Shown here piece by piece: positions 8,005-15,507 of a stretch of DNA of 39,234 bases (position 1 is its first letter; each line of letters opens with the position of its first letter). The stretch spans positions 1 through 39,234 of the forward strand of contig JACRAN010000270.1 of the NCBI GenBank assembly GCA_016234735.1, read 5' to 3'. The translations under genes and the position numbers were made by a program. A model generated the notes under the pieces. The model was not told the DNA's origin. It saw nothing but the letters and a program-made list of their open reading frames with translations, and did no database searches. The stretch is from Bacteroidota bacterium (GTDB lineage Bacteria; Bacteroidota; Bacteroidia; Chitinophagales; Saprospiraceae).

Positions 8005-8290
8005 TATCGAACTCCACGAAATTGCCGAGGAGGAGCTTTGGGAAGCAGTGGACTGGTACGATGCCCAAAAGGAAAAACTGGGCAGGGAGTTCGCCAAGGA
8101 GTTGCAGGAAGTAGTGAGGCTGCTCAAAGACAACCCGCAACAGTTCCCAAAAGCATTCAAGGACAAAAGAAAGGCAGTGCTGCGACGTTTCCCTTACGTC
8201 ATCATCTTTGAAATCCATGGGAATACGGTGAACGTGCTCACCATTTTTCACACCAGCCGAAATCCGAAGATTTGGAGGGAAAGGGTGTAG
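7994..8290 (+). CDS. RelE/ParE-family toxin
   Basis: A 98-residue toxin of the RelE/ParE superfamily. Visible hallmarks are the N-terminal EIAEEELWEAVDWYDAQ helix, the loop around NPQQFPKAF, the basic RKAVLRRFPYVIIFEI strand and the C-terminal HTSRNPKIW segment. ParE members poison DNA gyrase and RelE members cleave ribosome-bound mRNA; the subgroup cannot be told with certainty, though the W-Y-x-x-Q and R-x-P-K-x-W pattern is closer to ParE. The start is the ATG at 7994, 11 bases inside the antitoxin gene; an extension to 7892 would only read the antitoxin in another frame. It is a close relative of the second toxin at 11455. Confidence 0.88.
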   Translation: MAYNIELHEIAEEELWEAVDWYDAQKEKLGREFAKELQEVVRLLKDNPQQFPKAFKDKRKAVLRRFPYVIIFEIHGNTVNVLTIFHTSRNPKIWRERV

Positions 8291-8371
8291 TTTTGCGGCG
8301 GGGGAGGTGCAAGGGGCGATGCGCTGAACTTGGCACAACTGTGTGCTGCCAAAAACAAAATCATTTTGCCG

Positions 8372-9031
8372 ATGATGTTTCAAGACATTATTATTTCACC
8401 ATTTTTTCACAACCTGTTGGAAGTACAAAAACCAATAGAGTCAAAATTCCTTGGGATTTACAAGTCAAAGTTAGCTGCATCTGAGCATAAAATCGCCCAG
8501 TTTCAGTACTGCTTCTTACGGTTAAAAGAGCTTTTGAAAACTGCTGATAAAGAGGCTGAAACAAAAAATGATGTGATTTTAGAAATAACTGTAATGTTTG
8601 AGGCTTATTTGTTATTCTGCAAGTCCTCTATGGATTTTGCAACCTGTGCTTATTGGATATACTATAACAACTCATCTAACATTGACAGTATGAGTCAATT
8701 CTATAAAAAAGTTAAAAATGGCGATAGCAAAGTACTTTCATTAGATAAATGGAAAACTCTTTTAGAATCGATTAAAGAAGATGATTTTTTTGCTATTGAC
8801 ATGTTTTTGGGTGACGAAAAACAATCGTTAAGAGACTTGTCCATACATGGACGTAAAATCAAGATAATCACTTTCCCCGGAGAAAATAAACTTTACTTTG
8901 AAACGAATTACAAATCTTTTGCAGAAATGAATACTTGGCTGGATTTCGCTGATATGACTCTATTCACTATCTTAAATGCGTTCCGTTTTGAATTATCTAT
9001 GAGTGAAATTGAAATTGCCAAACAGCAATAA
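8372..9031 (+). CDS. AT-rich gene of unknown function with HEPN-like R-x4-H motif
   Basis: A 219-residue, mostly helical, Lys-rich protein I do not recognise as a named family. Residues 154-159 read RDLSIH, matching the R-(polar)-x3-H motif of HEPN ribonucleases, set after long helices with FEAYLLFCKSSMDFATCAYW, a layout reminiscent of HEPN-domain proteins. This link is inference from one motif. The base composition is far more AT-rich than any neighbour and codon use is different, which suggests recent transfer. Start: ATG at 8372 (another ATG follows at 8375); the upstream open frame from 8330 begins at TTG. It lies directly after the first toxin gene and before paaZ. No partner gene of its own is evident. 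Confidence 0.6.
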   Translation: MMFQDIIISPFFHNLLEVQKPIESKFLGIYKSKLAASEHKIAQFQYCFLRLKELLKTADKEAETKNDVILEITVMFEAYLLFCKSSMDFATCAYWIYYNNSSNIDSMSQFYKKVKNGDSKVLSLDKWKTLLESIKEDDFFAIDMFLGDEKQSLRDLSIHGRKIKIITFPGENKLYFETNYKSFAEMNTWLDFADMTLFTILNAFRFELSMSEIEIAKQQ

Positions 9032-9104
9032 AATTATGCTTTATGGTACATCCGCAAATAAAACCCTAATACATTTTTCAAGACTTCAATAACATTCCTA
9101 ACCA

Positions 9105-11159
9105 ATGCACAACCTTTCCAACTACGCCAAATCCCACTGGCTCCCCGCCCAAGGCCGCACCCAACCCCTCCACAACGCCATCACCGGCGAAGTCATCGCC
9201 ACGGCAGGCAGCGAGGGACTGGACTTCCCCGCCATGCTGCACCACGCCCGCACCATCGGGGGCAAGGCATTGCGGCGCATGAGTTTCTACGAGCGTGGCC
9301 TCATGCTGAAAAAGTTGGCGCTTTACCTCCACGAGCGGCGCAAAAACTACTACCCCCTCAGCTATGCCACGGGCGCCACCAAGGTGGACTCTTGGGTGGA
9401 CATCGAGGGCGGCATCGGTACGCTGTTCGCCTACGCCAGCCTGCGCCGTCGGCTCGGCAACGAGACCTTCTTCGTGGACGGCGAGGTGGTGAAATCCTCC
9501 AAGGAGGGCAGTTTCGTCGGGCGGCATATCATGTCCCCACGGCACGGGGTGGCCATCCACATCAACGCCTTCAACTTCCCCATCTGGGGGATGCTCGAAA
9601 AAATCTCCGTGAACCTGCTGGCTGGGATGCCCGCTATCGTGAAGCCCGCCACGCAGACCTCCTTCCTCACCCATGCCATGGTGCAGGACATCGTTGCCTC
9701 CGGCATATTGCCCGAAGGGGCGATACAGCTCATTTGCGGCAGCGCAAGGGGCCTGCTCGACTCCGTCACGGGGCAGGACGTGGTGACTTTTACCGGCTCC
9801 GCCGAAACGGGGCGGATGCTCAAGTCCACGCCCGCCGTCATCGCCAATTCGGTGCCGTTCAACATGGAAGCCGACAGCCTCAACGCCTGTGTGCTGGGCG
9901 CCGACGCCGTGCCGGGCACACCGGAATTCGATATTTTCGTCAAGGAAGTCCATCGGGAAATGGTGACGAAGGCGGGCCAGAAATGCACGGCCATCCGCCG
10001 CATCCTCGTACCGGAAGCCTTGGTCGAGGACGTGCAGATTGCGCTCGGGCAGGCCTTGGCGAAGACCACCATCGGCGACCCGCAGGTGGAGGGCGTGCGC
10101 ATGGGCAGCCTCGTCGGGCGCTCACAGGTGGACGAGGTGCGGGCACGGGTGGAAGAACTCGCCGCCAGCACCAGCATCGTTTATGGTAAATTAGATGGCG
10201 ATTTTGAAGTGGTCGGGGCGGACAGGAACAAGGGCGCTTTCTTCTCGCCCATGCTCCTGCTCAACGACGACCCTTTCCGCAAAACGGCCTCGCACGACAT
10301 CGAGGTGTTCGGCCCGGTGAGCACCATCATGCCCTACAAGCACCTCGACGACGCCATCGAACTGGTGAACATGGGCAAAGGCTCCCTCGTCAGCAGCATC
10401 GTCACCGCCGACGAGCGCATCGCACGGGACTACGTCATCGGCTCGTCGCCCTACCACGGCAGGATATTGGTACTCAACGACTTATGCGCCAAGGAGAGCA
10501 CGGGCCACGGCTCGCCGCTCCCCTTGCTCAACCACGGCGGCCCCGGCAGGGCGGGCGGCGGCGGAGAGCTCGGCGGCATGCGCAGCCTCCACCACTACCT
10601 CCAAACCACGGCGGTGCAGGGCCACCCGACCTTCCTCACGGCGGTCACGGGGCAGTACCACCAAGGCGGCCGGCAGGTGGAAAAGGACGTGCATATTTTC
10701 CGCAAGCATTTCGAGGAACTGGAAATCGGGGAGACGGTCGTTACGGCCAAGCACACGGTCACGGAGGCGGATATCACCAATTTCGCCAACGTGAGCGGCG
10801 ACAATTTCTACGCCCATACGGACGCCACGGCGCTCGAAGGCACCATCTTTACCGGGCGGGTGGCGCATGGTTATTTCGTCCTCTCCAAAGCGGCCGGGCT
10901 CTTCGTGGATGCGAAAAAAGGCCCGGTACTGCTCAATTACGGCTTGGACGAATGCCGTTTCACCAAGCCCGTCTATCCCGGCATGACCATCGGCGTGCGG
11001 CTGACGGTGAAGGAAAAAGTTGACCAAGAGAAAAAAAGCGAGGACGACGTGGCCAAGGGCATCGTGAAGCTGCTCGTGGACGTGTATGACGAAACGGGCG
11101 AGACGGTGGCGTTGGCTACTATTTTGACGATGGTGAAGAAACTCGACCAGTCGGCTTGA
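9105..11159 (+). CDS. paaZ: Bifunctional PaaZ: oxepin-CoA hydrolase / semialdehyde dehydrogenase
   Basis: A 684-residue two-domain enzyme of aerobic phenylacetate breakdown. It opens the oxepin-CoA ring and oxidises the resulting semialdehyde with NADP+. The N-terminal aldehyde dehydrogenase domain covers about residues 1-515: [13 protein letters not shown] near 154, [13 protein letters not shown] near 227, the catalytic Glu255 in NMEADSLN and Cys294 in GQKCTAI, almost the same positions as E256 and C295 known in the E. coli enzyme. The C-terminal MaoC-type hydratase domain (about 540-684) shows [14 protein letters not shown] and [11 protein letters not shown]. Both active sites look intact. 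No other paa gene is within the window; it is flanked by toxin-antitoxin modules, so it may be an isolated gene or the rest of the pathway lies elsewhere. Confidence 0.95.
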   Translation: MHNLSNYAKSHWLPAQGRTQPLHNAITGEVIATAGSEGLDFPAMLHHARTIGGKALRRMSFYERGLMLKKLALYLHERRKNYYPLSYATGATKVDSWVDIEGGIGTLFAYASLRRRLGNETFFVDGEVVKSSKEGSFVGRHIMSPRHGVAIHINAFNFPIWGMLEKISVNLLAGMPAIVKPATQTSFLTHAMVQDIVASGILPEGAIQLICGSARGLLDSVTGQDVVTFTGSAETGRMLKSTPAVIANSVPFNMEADSLNACVLGADAVPGTPEFDIFVKEVHREMVTKAGQKCTAIRRILVPEALVEDVQIALGQALAKTTIGDPQVEGVRMGSLVGRSQVDEVRARVEELAASTSIVYGKLDGDFEVVGADRNKGAFFSPMLLLNDDPFRKTASHDIEVFGPVSTIMPYKHLDDAIELVNMGKGSLVSSIVTADERIARDYVIGSSPYHGRILVLNDLCAKESTGHGSPLPLLNHGGPGRAGGGGELGGMRSLHHYLQTTAVQGHPTFLTAVTGQYHQGGRQVEKDVHIFRKHFEELEIGETVVTAKHTVTEADITNFANVSGDNFYAHTDATALEGTIFTGRVAHGYFVLSKAAGLFVDAKKGPVLLNYGLDECRFTKPVYPGMTIGVRLTVKEKVDQEKKSEDDVAKGIVKLLVDVYDETGETVALATILTMVKKLDQSA

Positions 11160-11161
11160 AG

Positions 11162-11192
11162 TTGTAAGATGCAGCAAAAACAAGTATCTTCG
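11162..11192 (+). promoter_or_regulatory. Probable promoter of the second ParE module
   Basis: TTG at 11162-11164 is followed after 20 bases by TATCTTCG at 11185-11192, a one-mismatch version of TAnnTTTG. The antitoxin ATG is 28 bases further on. It starts three bases after the paaZ stop, so the module probably has its own promoter. Confidence 0.5.
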
Positions 11193-11219
11193 TGAACAAT
11201 TTCTTTAAAATTAAAGCCA

Positions 11220-11465
11220 ATGAGCGCCACTGCATTAGCCAATAAAATAGAAAACCTGCCTGCCGAATTGCAGCAACAGGTTACCGATTTTGTGGAATTC
11301 CTACTGTTTAAATACCGTATTGGAAAGCGCCCACAAACTGAGGATTTCACGGAGGCCGAAAAAGAGGAACTGACCACACTTTGGAATGAATACCTCGAAA
11401 ACCCGGAGGATGTGATTCCAATGGAGGCTTCACAGTTGCAGACCAAGGCGAAATATGGCTTATAG
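11220..11465 (+). CDS. DUF2281-type (VapB-like) antitoxin
   Basis: An 81-residue acidic protein. The start, MSATALANKIENLPAELQQQ, followed by VTDFVEFLLFKY, is typical of the DUF2281 family of antitoxins. The C-terminal half (EEKEEL...NEYLENPEDVIP pattern) is acidic and probably wraps the toxin. It overlaps the following ParE-type toxin by 11 bases, and its last residues KYGL are encoded over the toxin's start, exactly as in the module at 7774-8290 although the antitoxins belong to different families. The likely role is neutralising the toxin and repressing the operon. Confidence 0.78.
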   Translation: MSATALANKIENLPAELQQQVTDFVEFLLFKYRIGKRPQTEDFTEAEKEELTTLWNEYLENPEDVIPMEASQLQTKAKYGL

Positions 11466-11763
11466 CATTGCCATCAAAAAACAGGCGCAGCAAGCGCTTT
11501 GGGAGGCAATGGACTGGTACGAAGCCCAATCGGCTGGCTTGGGCGCAGCACTCAGCCAAGAATTTTATGACTACCTCCAAAAGTTGACGGAAAATCCTCA
11601 CCGCTTCATGGTCGTTTTTGACCCCTTTCGTAGAATGCTGCTTAAAAAATTTCCGTATCAAGTTGTATTTGCCATTGATGAAAAGCGGCAGCGCGTCGTT
11701 GTTATGGCGCTATGGCATGACAGACGAGACCCTGAGGCGCTGAAAAAGTTGCTGCGGAAATAG
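11455..11763 (+). CDS. RelE/ParE-family toxin, second copy type
   Basis: A 102-residue toxin closely resembling the one at 7994. Shared features are the MAY start, LWEAMDWYEAQ, the NPHRF loop, the basic RRMLLKKFPYQVVFAI strand and a C-terminal WHDRRDPEAL segment. It overlaps its antitoxin by 11 bases. Identity to the first toxin is clear by eye but well below complete, so the two modules are not a recent duplication. The usual ParE or RelE targets (gyrase or translated mRNA) are possible; sequence alone does not decide. The next gene starts 117 bases later and has its own -7 box. Confidence 0.87.
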   Translation: MAYSIAIKKQAQQALWEAMDWYEAQSAGLGAALSQEFYDYLQKLTENPHRFMVVFDPFRRMLLKKFPYQVVFAIDEKRQRVVVMALWHDRRDPEALKKLLRK

Positions 11764-11851
11764 ACTGTGCTGGCGACGATTTTTAAAATGGCGAGGAAGA
11801 AGTTCAAGCAAGGGTAATTTCCACCTCCCTCCCAACGTTCCTTCCACCTCG

Positions 11852-11859
11852 TACCTTTG
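11852..11859 (+). promoter_or_regulatory. Bacteroidota -7 box TACCTTTG before the DUF4919 gene
   Basis: TACCTTTG matches TAnnTTTG exactly and ends 20 bases before the ATG at 11880. The upstream region is C-rich and lacks a good TTG at 19 bases, so the -33 element is weak. Confidence 0.6.
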
Positions 11860-11879
11860 CAGAAACGAACCTTATCCTG

Positions 11880-12572
11880 ATGAAAAAAAGCGCACGGATA
11901 CTTGCCCTTTGCCTCTTTGTTTTTTCCTGTTTGAAAATGGAAGCCCAGAGCGTTTTCGGGGAAACCATCGAGGTGCTGGAGCAGCGCCTCAAGGCCGACT
12001 CGACGCTCTACGACCGCATCGGCAGCCGCCTGATAGCAGGCGATACCACGCTGACCCTCAACGAATTAAGTACGGTTTACTACGGGAATGCCCTGCGCTC
12101 CGGCTACAATCCTGTCCACGAAGACCGCATCCTGGATGCCGTGAGTTCGCTGGCACGGCGTGACCGCTACGAAGACGCCGTGAAACTCATCGACAATTTT
12201 TTGGTAAAAAATCCCGGCAGCCTGCCTGGTTGGCTGGAACGGGGGTACACCTTTTTTCTGGCGGAGGACAGCCTTCAAACCGTGGAAACCTACCGGAAAT
12301 ACTACCGCCTGCTCGATGTTCCCTTGAAAAGCGGCAGCGGCGAATCGTTCGAGCGGGCCTTCGTGGCGGCCAGCCTGCGGGACGTGGAGCTGGTGGTGGA
12401 CAAGCTGGGCTACCTTGTTCGCGGGCAGTCGTTGGTGGTGAAAAATGGCCAAAACTACCAAATCGTCAACTGCACCAAGGAGGGCGACAAAGCGGTGAAG
12501 CCCGTTTTTTACTTCAACGTCGAGCTGCCTGTGAAGCGGGGCATGCAGCAGTCGCTCAAGAAAAAAGGTTAA
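11880..12572 (+). CDS. Secreted DUF4919-family protein
   Basis: A 230-residue protein with a clear signal peptide (MKKSARILALCLFVFSCLKM, cleavage probably after AQ near residue 23). The mature part looks like the DUF4919 family: TLNELSTVYYGNALRSGYNP, RYEDAVKLIDNFLVKNPGS and the C-terminal KPVFYFNVELPVKRGM. The helical middle resembles TPR-like repeats. The function is unknown; it is expected in the periplasm or outside the outer membrane. The ATG at 11880 follows a -7 box by 20 bases. The next gene starts 21 bases downstream in the same direction, so they may be co-transcribed, although the two functions have no obvious link. Confidence 0.75.
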   Translation: MKKSARILALCLFVFSCLKMEAQSVFGETIEVLEQRLKADSTLYDRIGSRLIAGDTTLTLNELSTVYYGNALRSGYNPVHEDRILDAVSSLARRDRYEDAVKLIDNFLVKNPGSLPGWLERGYTFFLAEDSLQTVETYRKYYRLLDVPLKSGSGESFERAFVAASLRDVELVVDKLGYLVRGQSLVVKNGQNYQIVNCTKEGDKAVKPVFYFNVELPVKRGMQQSLKKKG

Positions 12573-12593
12573 CCCACTTATTTCCCCTTTTTT

Positions 12594-13589
12594 ATGAAAA
12601 ACATCCACATCCTCCAAATCGGCATCGGGCCGATGGGTGTCAAGATTGCCCAATTCATCGAGGCCCGGCCCGGACTGAAAACCATTGCCGCCGTGGACAA
12701 ATCGCCCGGCCTCATTGGGCGTGACCTCGGCGAGATTTGCGGGAGCGCCAAGTCAGGCGTCGTTATCCAACCGAGCATTGCGGAAGCAATAAAAAAGGAA
12801 AAACCCGACGTGGCCGTGCTGACCACGGTGTCGGACATGCAGCGCATCGTGCCGCAAATCGAGGAGGTTCTGGCGCACGGCATCCCGGTCGTGAGCACTT
12901 GCGAGGAGTTGAGTTTCCCCTGGAAAACGGCACCCCGCCTCGCCAAGCGCCTCGACGAAGCCGCCCGTGCCAGCGGCGTCGCCGTGCTCGGCACGGGCGT
13001 CAACCCTGGCTACCTGATGGATGCGCTGCCGGTTTTCTTGACGGCGGTCTGCCAGGAGGTGCGGTCGGTGACGGTCAGGCGCTTCCAGAATGCGCAGTTC
13101 CGGCGCATCCCGTTCCAAAAGAAAATCGGGGCGGGGCTTTCGCTGACCGATTTTCAGCAAAAAATCGAGGATGGTTCGCTGCGCCACGTGGGCCTTACGG
13201 AAAGCATGCACCTCATCGCCCACCGCATGGGCTGGAAACTGGACCGCACGGAAGACCTCATCAGCCCCGTGGTTGCGAAGCAAAAAATCGAGACCGAGAC
13301 CATGACCATTCCGAAGGGCAACGCCACCGGGGTGCGGCAGGAGGGCAACGGCTACGTGGGCGGCGAGGCGAAAATCCGCCTCATTTTCCAGGCAACCGTG
13401 GGCGAAAAGGAAAGCTACGACGAGGTGGTGATTGAAGGGACGCCCGGCATCTGTTCAAAAATCGAGGGCGGGGTGAACGGCGACGTGGCCACCTGCGCCA
13501 TCACCCTGAACTCCATCCCCCAACTGCTGCGCAGCACACCGGGACTGAAAACGATGGTGGACGTGCCGCCGGTTTCGTATGTCAGTTAG
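12594..13589 (+). CDS. 2,4-diaminopentanoate dehydrogenase-like NAD(P)-dependent oxidoreductase
   Basis: A 331-residue protein with a Rossmann fold at the N-terminus (ILQIGIGPMGVKIAQ, glycine loop at 9-14) and the overall pattern of dihydrodipicolinate-reductase-like enzymes in the 2,4-diaminopentanoate dehydrogenase (Ord) group: VSTCEELSFPW, GTGVNPGYLMDALPVFLT, and the RRIPFQKKIGAG segment. The Ord enzyme acts in ornithine fermentation, but no ornithine genes are nearby, so the substrate here is uncertain and could be another amino acid-derived compound. Length agrees with the family (about 340-350). Its stop codon overlaps the stop of the convergent rRNA methyltransferase gene (four shared bases). 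Confidence 0.72.
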   Translation: MKNIHILQIGIGPMGVKIAQFIEARPGLKTIAAVDKSPGLIGRDLGEICGSAKSGVVIQPSIAEAIKKEKPDVAVLTTVSDMQRIVPQIEEVLAHGIPVVSTCEELSFPWKTAPRLAKRLDEAARASGVAVLGTGVNPGYLMDALPVFLTAVCQEVRSVTVRRFQNAQFRRIPFQKKIGAGLSLTDFQQKIEDGSLRHVGLTESMHLIAHRMGWKLDRTEDLISPVVAKQKIETETMTIPKGNATGVRQEGNGYVGGEAKIRLIFQATVGEKESYDEVVIEGTPGICSKIEGGVNGDVATCAITLNSIPQLLRSTPGLKTMVDVPPVSYVS

Positions 13590-15001
13590 CGCTGGCGCAA
13601 CGCCAGCAGCGCCACCGTCTCCACGTGGTGCGTGTGCGGGAACATGTCCACCGGCTGTATTTTCAGCAACTCGTATTTTTCACTCAGCAACTGCAAGTCA
13701 CGGGCCTGCGTGGCGGGGTTGCAACTCACGTACACGATTTTCGGCGATTCCAGTGCGAGGAACATCCGCAGCACGTCGGCATGCATGCCAGCACGGGGCG
13801 GGTCGGTGATGACGAGGTCGGGCTTGCCGTGCCGTTCGGCAAATTCGGGCGTGAGGATGTTCCGCACATCCCCGGCGTAAAAAGTGCAGTTTTCCGTACC
13901 GTTCATGCGGGCATTTTCTTCGGCATCCACGATGGCTTCGGGCACCTCCTCAATGCCCACGACGTGCCTGCAATACTTCGCCACGTAGAGGCCGATGCTG
14001 CCCACGCCGGTGTAGAGGTCGTACACGTTTTCGTGGCCGGTCAGCCCGGCGAACTCCACCACTTTGTCGTAGAGGATTTTGGCCTGCCGGGAATTGGTCT
14101 GGAAAAACGACTTCGGGCCGATTTTGAACCGCACATGCCCGAGTTGCTCCTCGATGAACGGTTTGCCGTGGTAGCAGGTCATCTCCAGGTCGCCCACGTA
14201 GTCGTTCAGCTTGGGGTTTACGCAGTAAAAAACGCTGGTGAGCTGCGGCATTTTCTCCATCACCGCATCGAGCAACGCCTTGATTTTCTTCGGGTCGTTT
14301 TTGTGAAAACTGACGATGAGCATCAGTTCGCCGAGCGCCGTCAGGCGGATCATGATGTGGCGCAGGAAGCCGTCGTTGGCGAGGAGGTCGTAAAACGACA
14401 GCCCCTGCTCGTCGGCGATGGCTTTCACCAGCAGGCGCAGTTCGTTGGAGGGGTCGGCCTGCAACCAGCAGTGTTTGATGTCCACGATTTTGTCAAAAGC
14501 ACCGGGGCGGTGGAAGCCCAGCACGTTGATCCGGTTCGATACGCCCGCTTCGAGTTCCGCTTTCGCAATCCAGGTTTTGTTGGAAAAAGCGTACTCCAGC
14601 TTGTTGCGGTAGTACACCGTGTCGGCGCAGGGCACGATGGGCAGGAACTCCTTCGCCTGCAATTTGCCGATGCGGCGGATGGCATCCCGCACCACTTGCT
14701 CCTTGTGGTAAACCTGGGCTTCGTAGCTCAGGTGCTGCCAGCGGCAGCCGCCGCACACGCTGAAATGTTCGCAGAACGGCTCCACCCGGTCGGGCGAACG
14801 CTGGTGGTAGTGGATGGCGTAGCCGTCCATGTACTCCGGTTTTTTCTTCGTGATGTGTACATCCACCACATCGCCGGGCGCTACGTGCTCCGAAAAAACC
14901 ACCCGGTTTTCGGCATCACGGCCAATGCCCCGGCCCTTGTCGGCCATGCCGGTGATTTCTACATTCTGAACGATGATTGGTTTTTTCCGCATTCTTCCCA
15001 T
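13586..15001 (-). CDS. rlmD: 23S rRNA (uracil-C5)-methyltransferase, RlmD/RumA family
   Basis: A 471-residue SAM-dependent RNA methyltransferase. It starts with a TRAM RNA-binding domain (about 5-65), followed by the iron-sulfur cluster cysteines C77, C83 and C86 in CEHFSVCGGC; a fourth is probably the Cys in KHCWLQ. The methyltransferase domain shows DLYTGVGSIGLYVA, ITDPPRAGMH and the catalytic Cys427 in IVYVSCNPATQARDL. RlmD methylates U1939 and RlmC U747 of 23S rRNA; Bacteroidota members are usually called RlmD but the exact site is not provable here. An alternative start nine bases downstream (MRKKPIIVQ) is equally possible. The gene converges on the preceding oxidoreductase with overlapping stop codons. 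Confidence 0.92.
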   Translation of the reverse strand: MGRMRKKPIIVQNVEITGMADKGRGIGRDAENRVVFSEHVAPGDVVDVHITKKKPEYMDGYAIHYHQRSPDRVEPFCEHFSVCGGCRWQHLSYEAQVYHKEQVVRDAIRRIGKLQAKEFLPIVPCADTVYYRNKLEYAFSNKTWIAKAELEAGVSNRINVLGFHRPGAFDKIVDIKHCWLQADPSNELRLLVKAIADEQGLSFYDLLANDGFLRHIMIRLTALGELMLIVSFHKNDPKKIKALLDAVMEKMPQLTSVFYCVNPKLNDYVGDLEMTCYHGKPFIEEQLGHVRFKIGPKSFFQTNSRQAKILYDKVVEFAGLTGHENVYDLYTGVGSIGLYVAKYCRHVVGIEEVPEAIVDAEENARMNGTENCTFYAGDVRNILTPEFAERHGKPDLVITDPPRAGMHADVLRMFLALESPKIVYVSCNPATQARDLQLLSEKYELLKIQPVDMFPHTHHVETVALLALRQR

Positions 15002-15153
15002 TGCTTAAAATCTGTGGGCGGCAAATTTCCGTATGTTTTTCCAGGAAAAGGTCATCCCGAAAATTTTTCCACCAAAACCGGGTAACGTTTTTTCCAAAAT
15101 CGGAATTAACCAATGTTGAAACAATAATTAAAACCTCAAGAAACCTCGAAACA

Positions 15154-15438
15154 ATGAAAACATTGAATTTATCCATCGAACTTTCAAACATCGCCCTCGA
15201 ATCGGTCGGGCAATCGGTCGCACCGGGCGAGTGGGTGGGCAAAATGCACGATGTGCTCGACCGACACACCGGCCTGCTCGGCCAACCCACGGGCAGCCAA
15301 AACTATCAAAAATCGTTGGGCAAAGACCTCCGCCTCGACGAGTACCAATTCGACTACGAGCGCCACTCGGTGCAAGTAGAATTCGTCAACTTCCTGCCCA
15401 GGGGCGAGTGGCAGGTGCAGGGGGTCCGGCTGGTGTGA
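15154..15438 (+). CDS. Small protein of unknown function
   Basis: A 94-residue protein that I do not recognise. It is soluble in character, with a Ser/Leu-rich start (MKTLNLSIELSNIALESVGQ), a central KMHDVLDRHTGLLGQPTGSQ and a C-terminal FVNFLPRGEWQVQGVRLV. The start is the ATG at 15154; an open extension to 14977 lies in the divergent promoter region of the rRNA methyltransferase gene and looks non-coding. Neighbours give no functional hint. Codon use matches the GC-rich neighbours, which supports a real gene. Confidence 0.5.
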   Translation: MKTLNLSIELSNIALESVGQSVAPGEWVGKMHDVLDRHTGLLGQPTGSQNYQKSLGKDLRLDEYQFDYERHSVQVEFVNFLPRGEWQVQGVRLV

Positions 15439-15454
15439 AATCAGGAAGGAGGAT

Positions 15455-15486
15455 CATTCTCAATTTTCCATTTTCCATTCTCAACG
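15455..15486. repeat. Short word-repeat spacer before the serine hydrolase gene
   Basis: The spacer holds ATTCTCAA twice, flanking TTTTCCATTTTCC. It begins 17 bases after the preceding stop and resembles other simple word-repeat spacers in this window (for example at 20828 and 22608). Confidence 0.4.
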
Positions 15487-15507
15487 CTATCTTGTGGCAA
15501 AAACGAG

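Noticed and set aside
13625-15085. Long forward open frame opposite the rRNA methyltransferase
   Set aside because: The reverse-strand product has all RlmD motifs; the forward frame has a His/Val-rich composition typical of antisense shadows.
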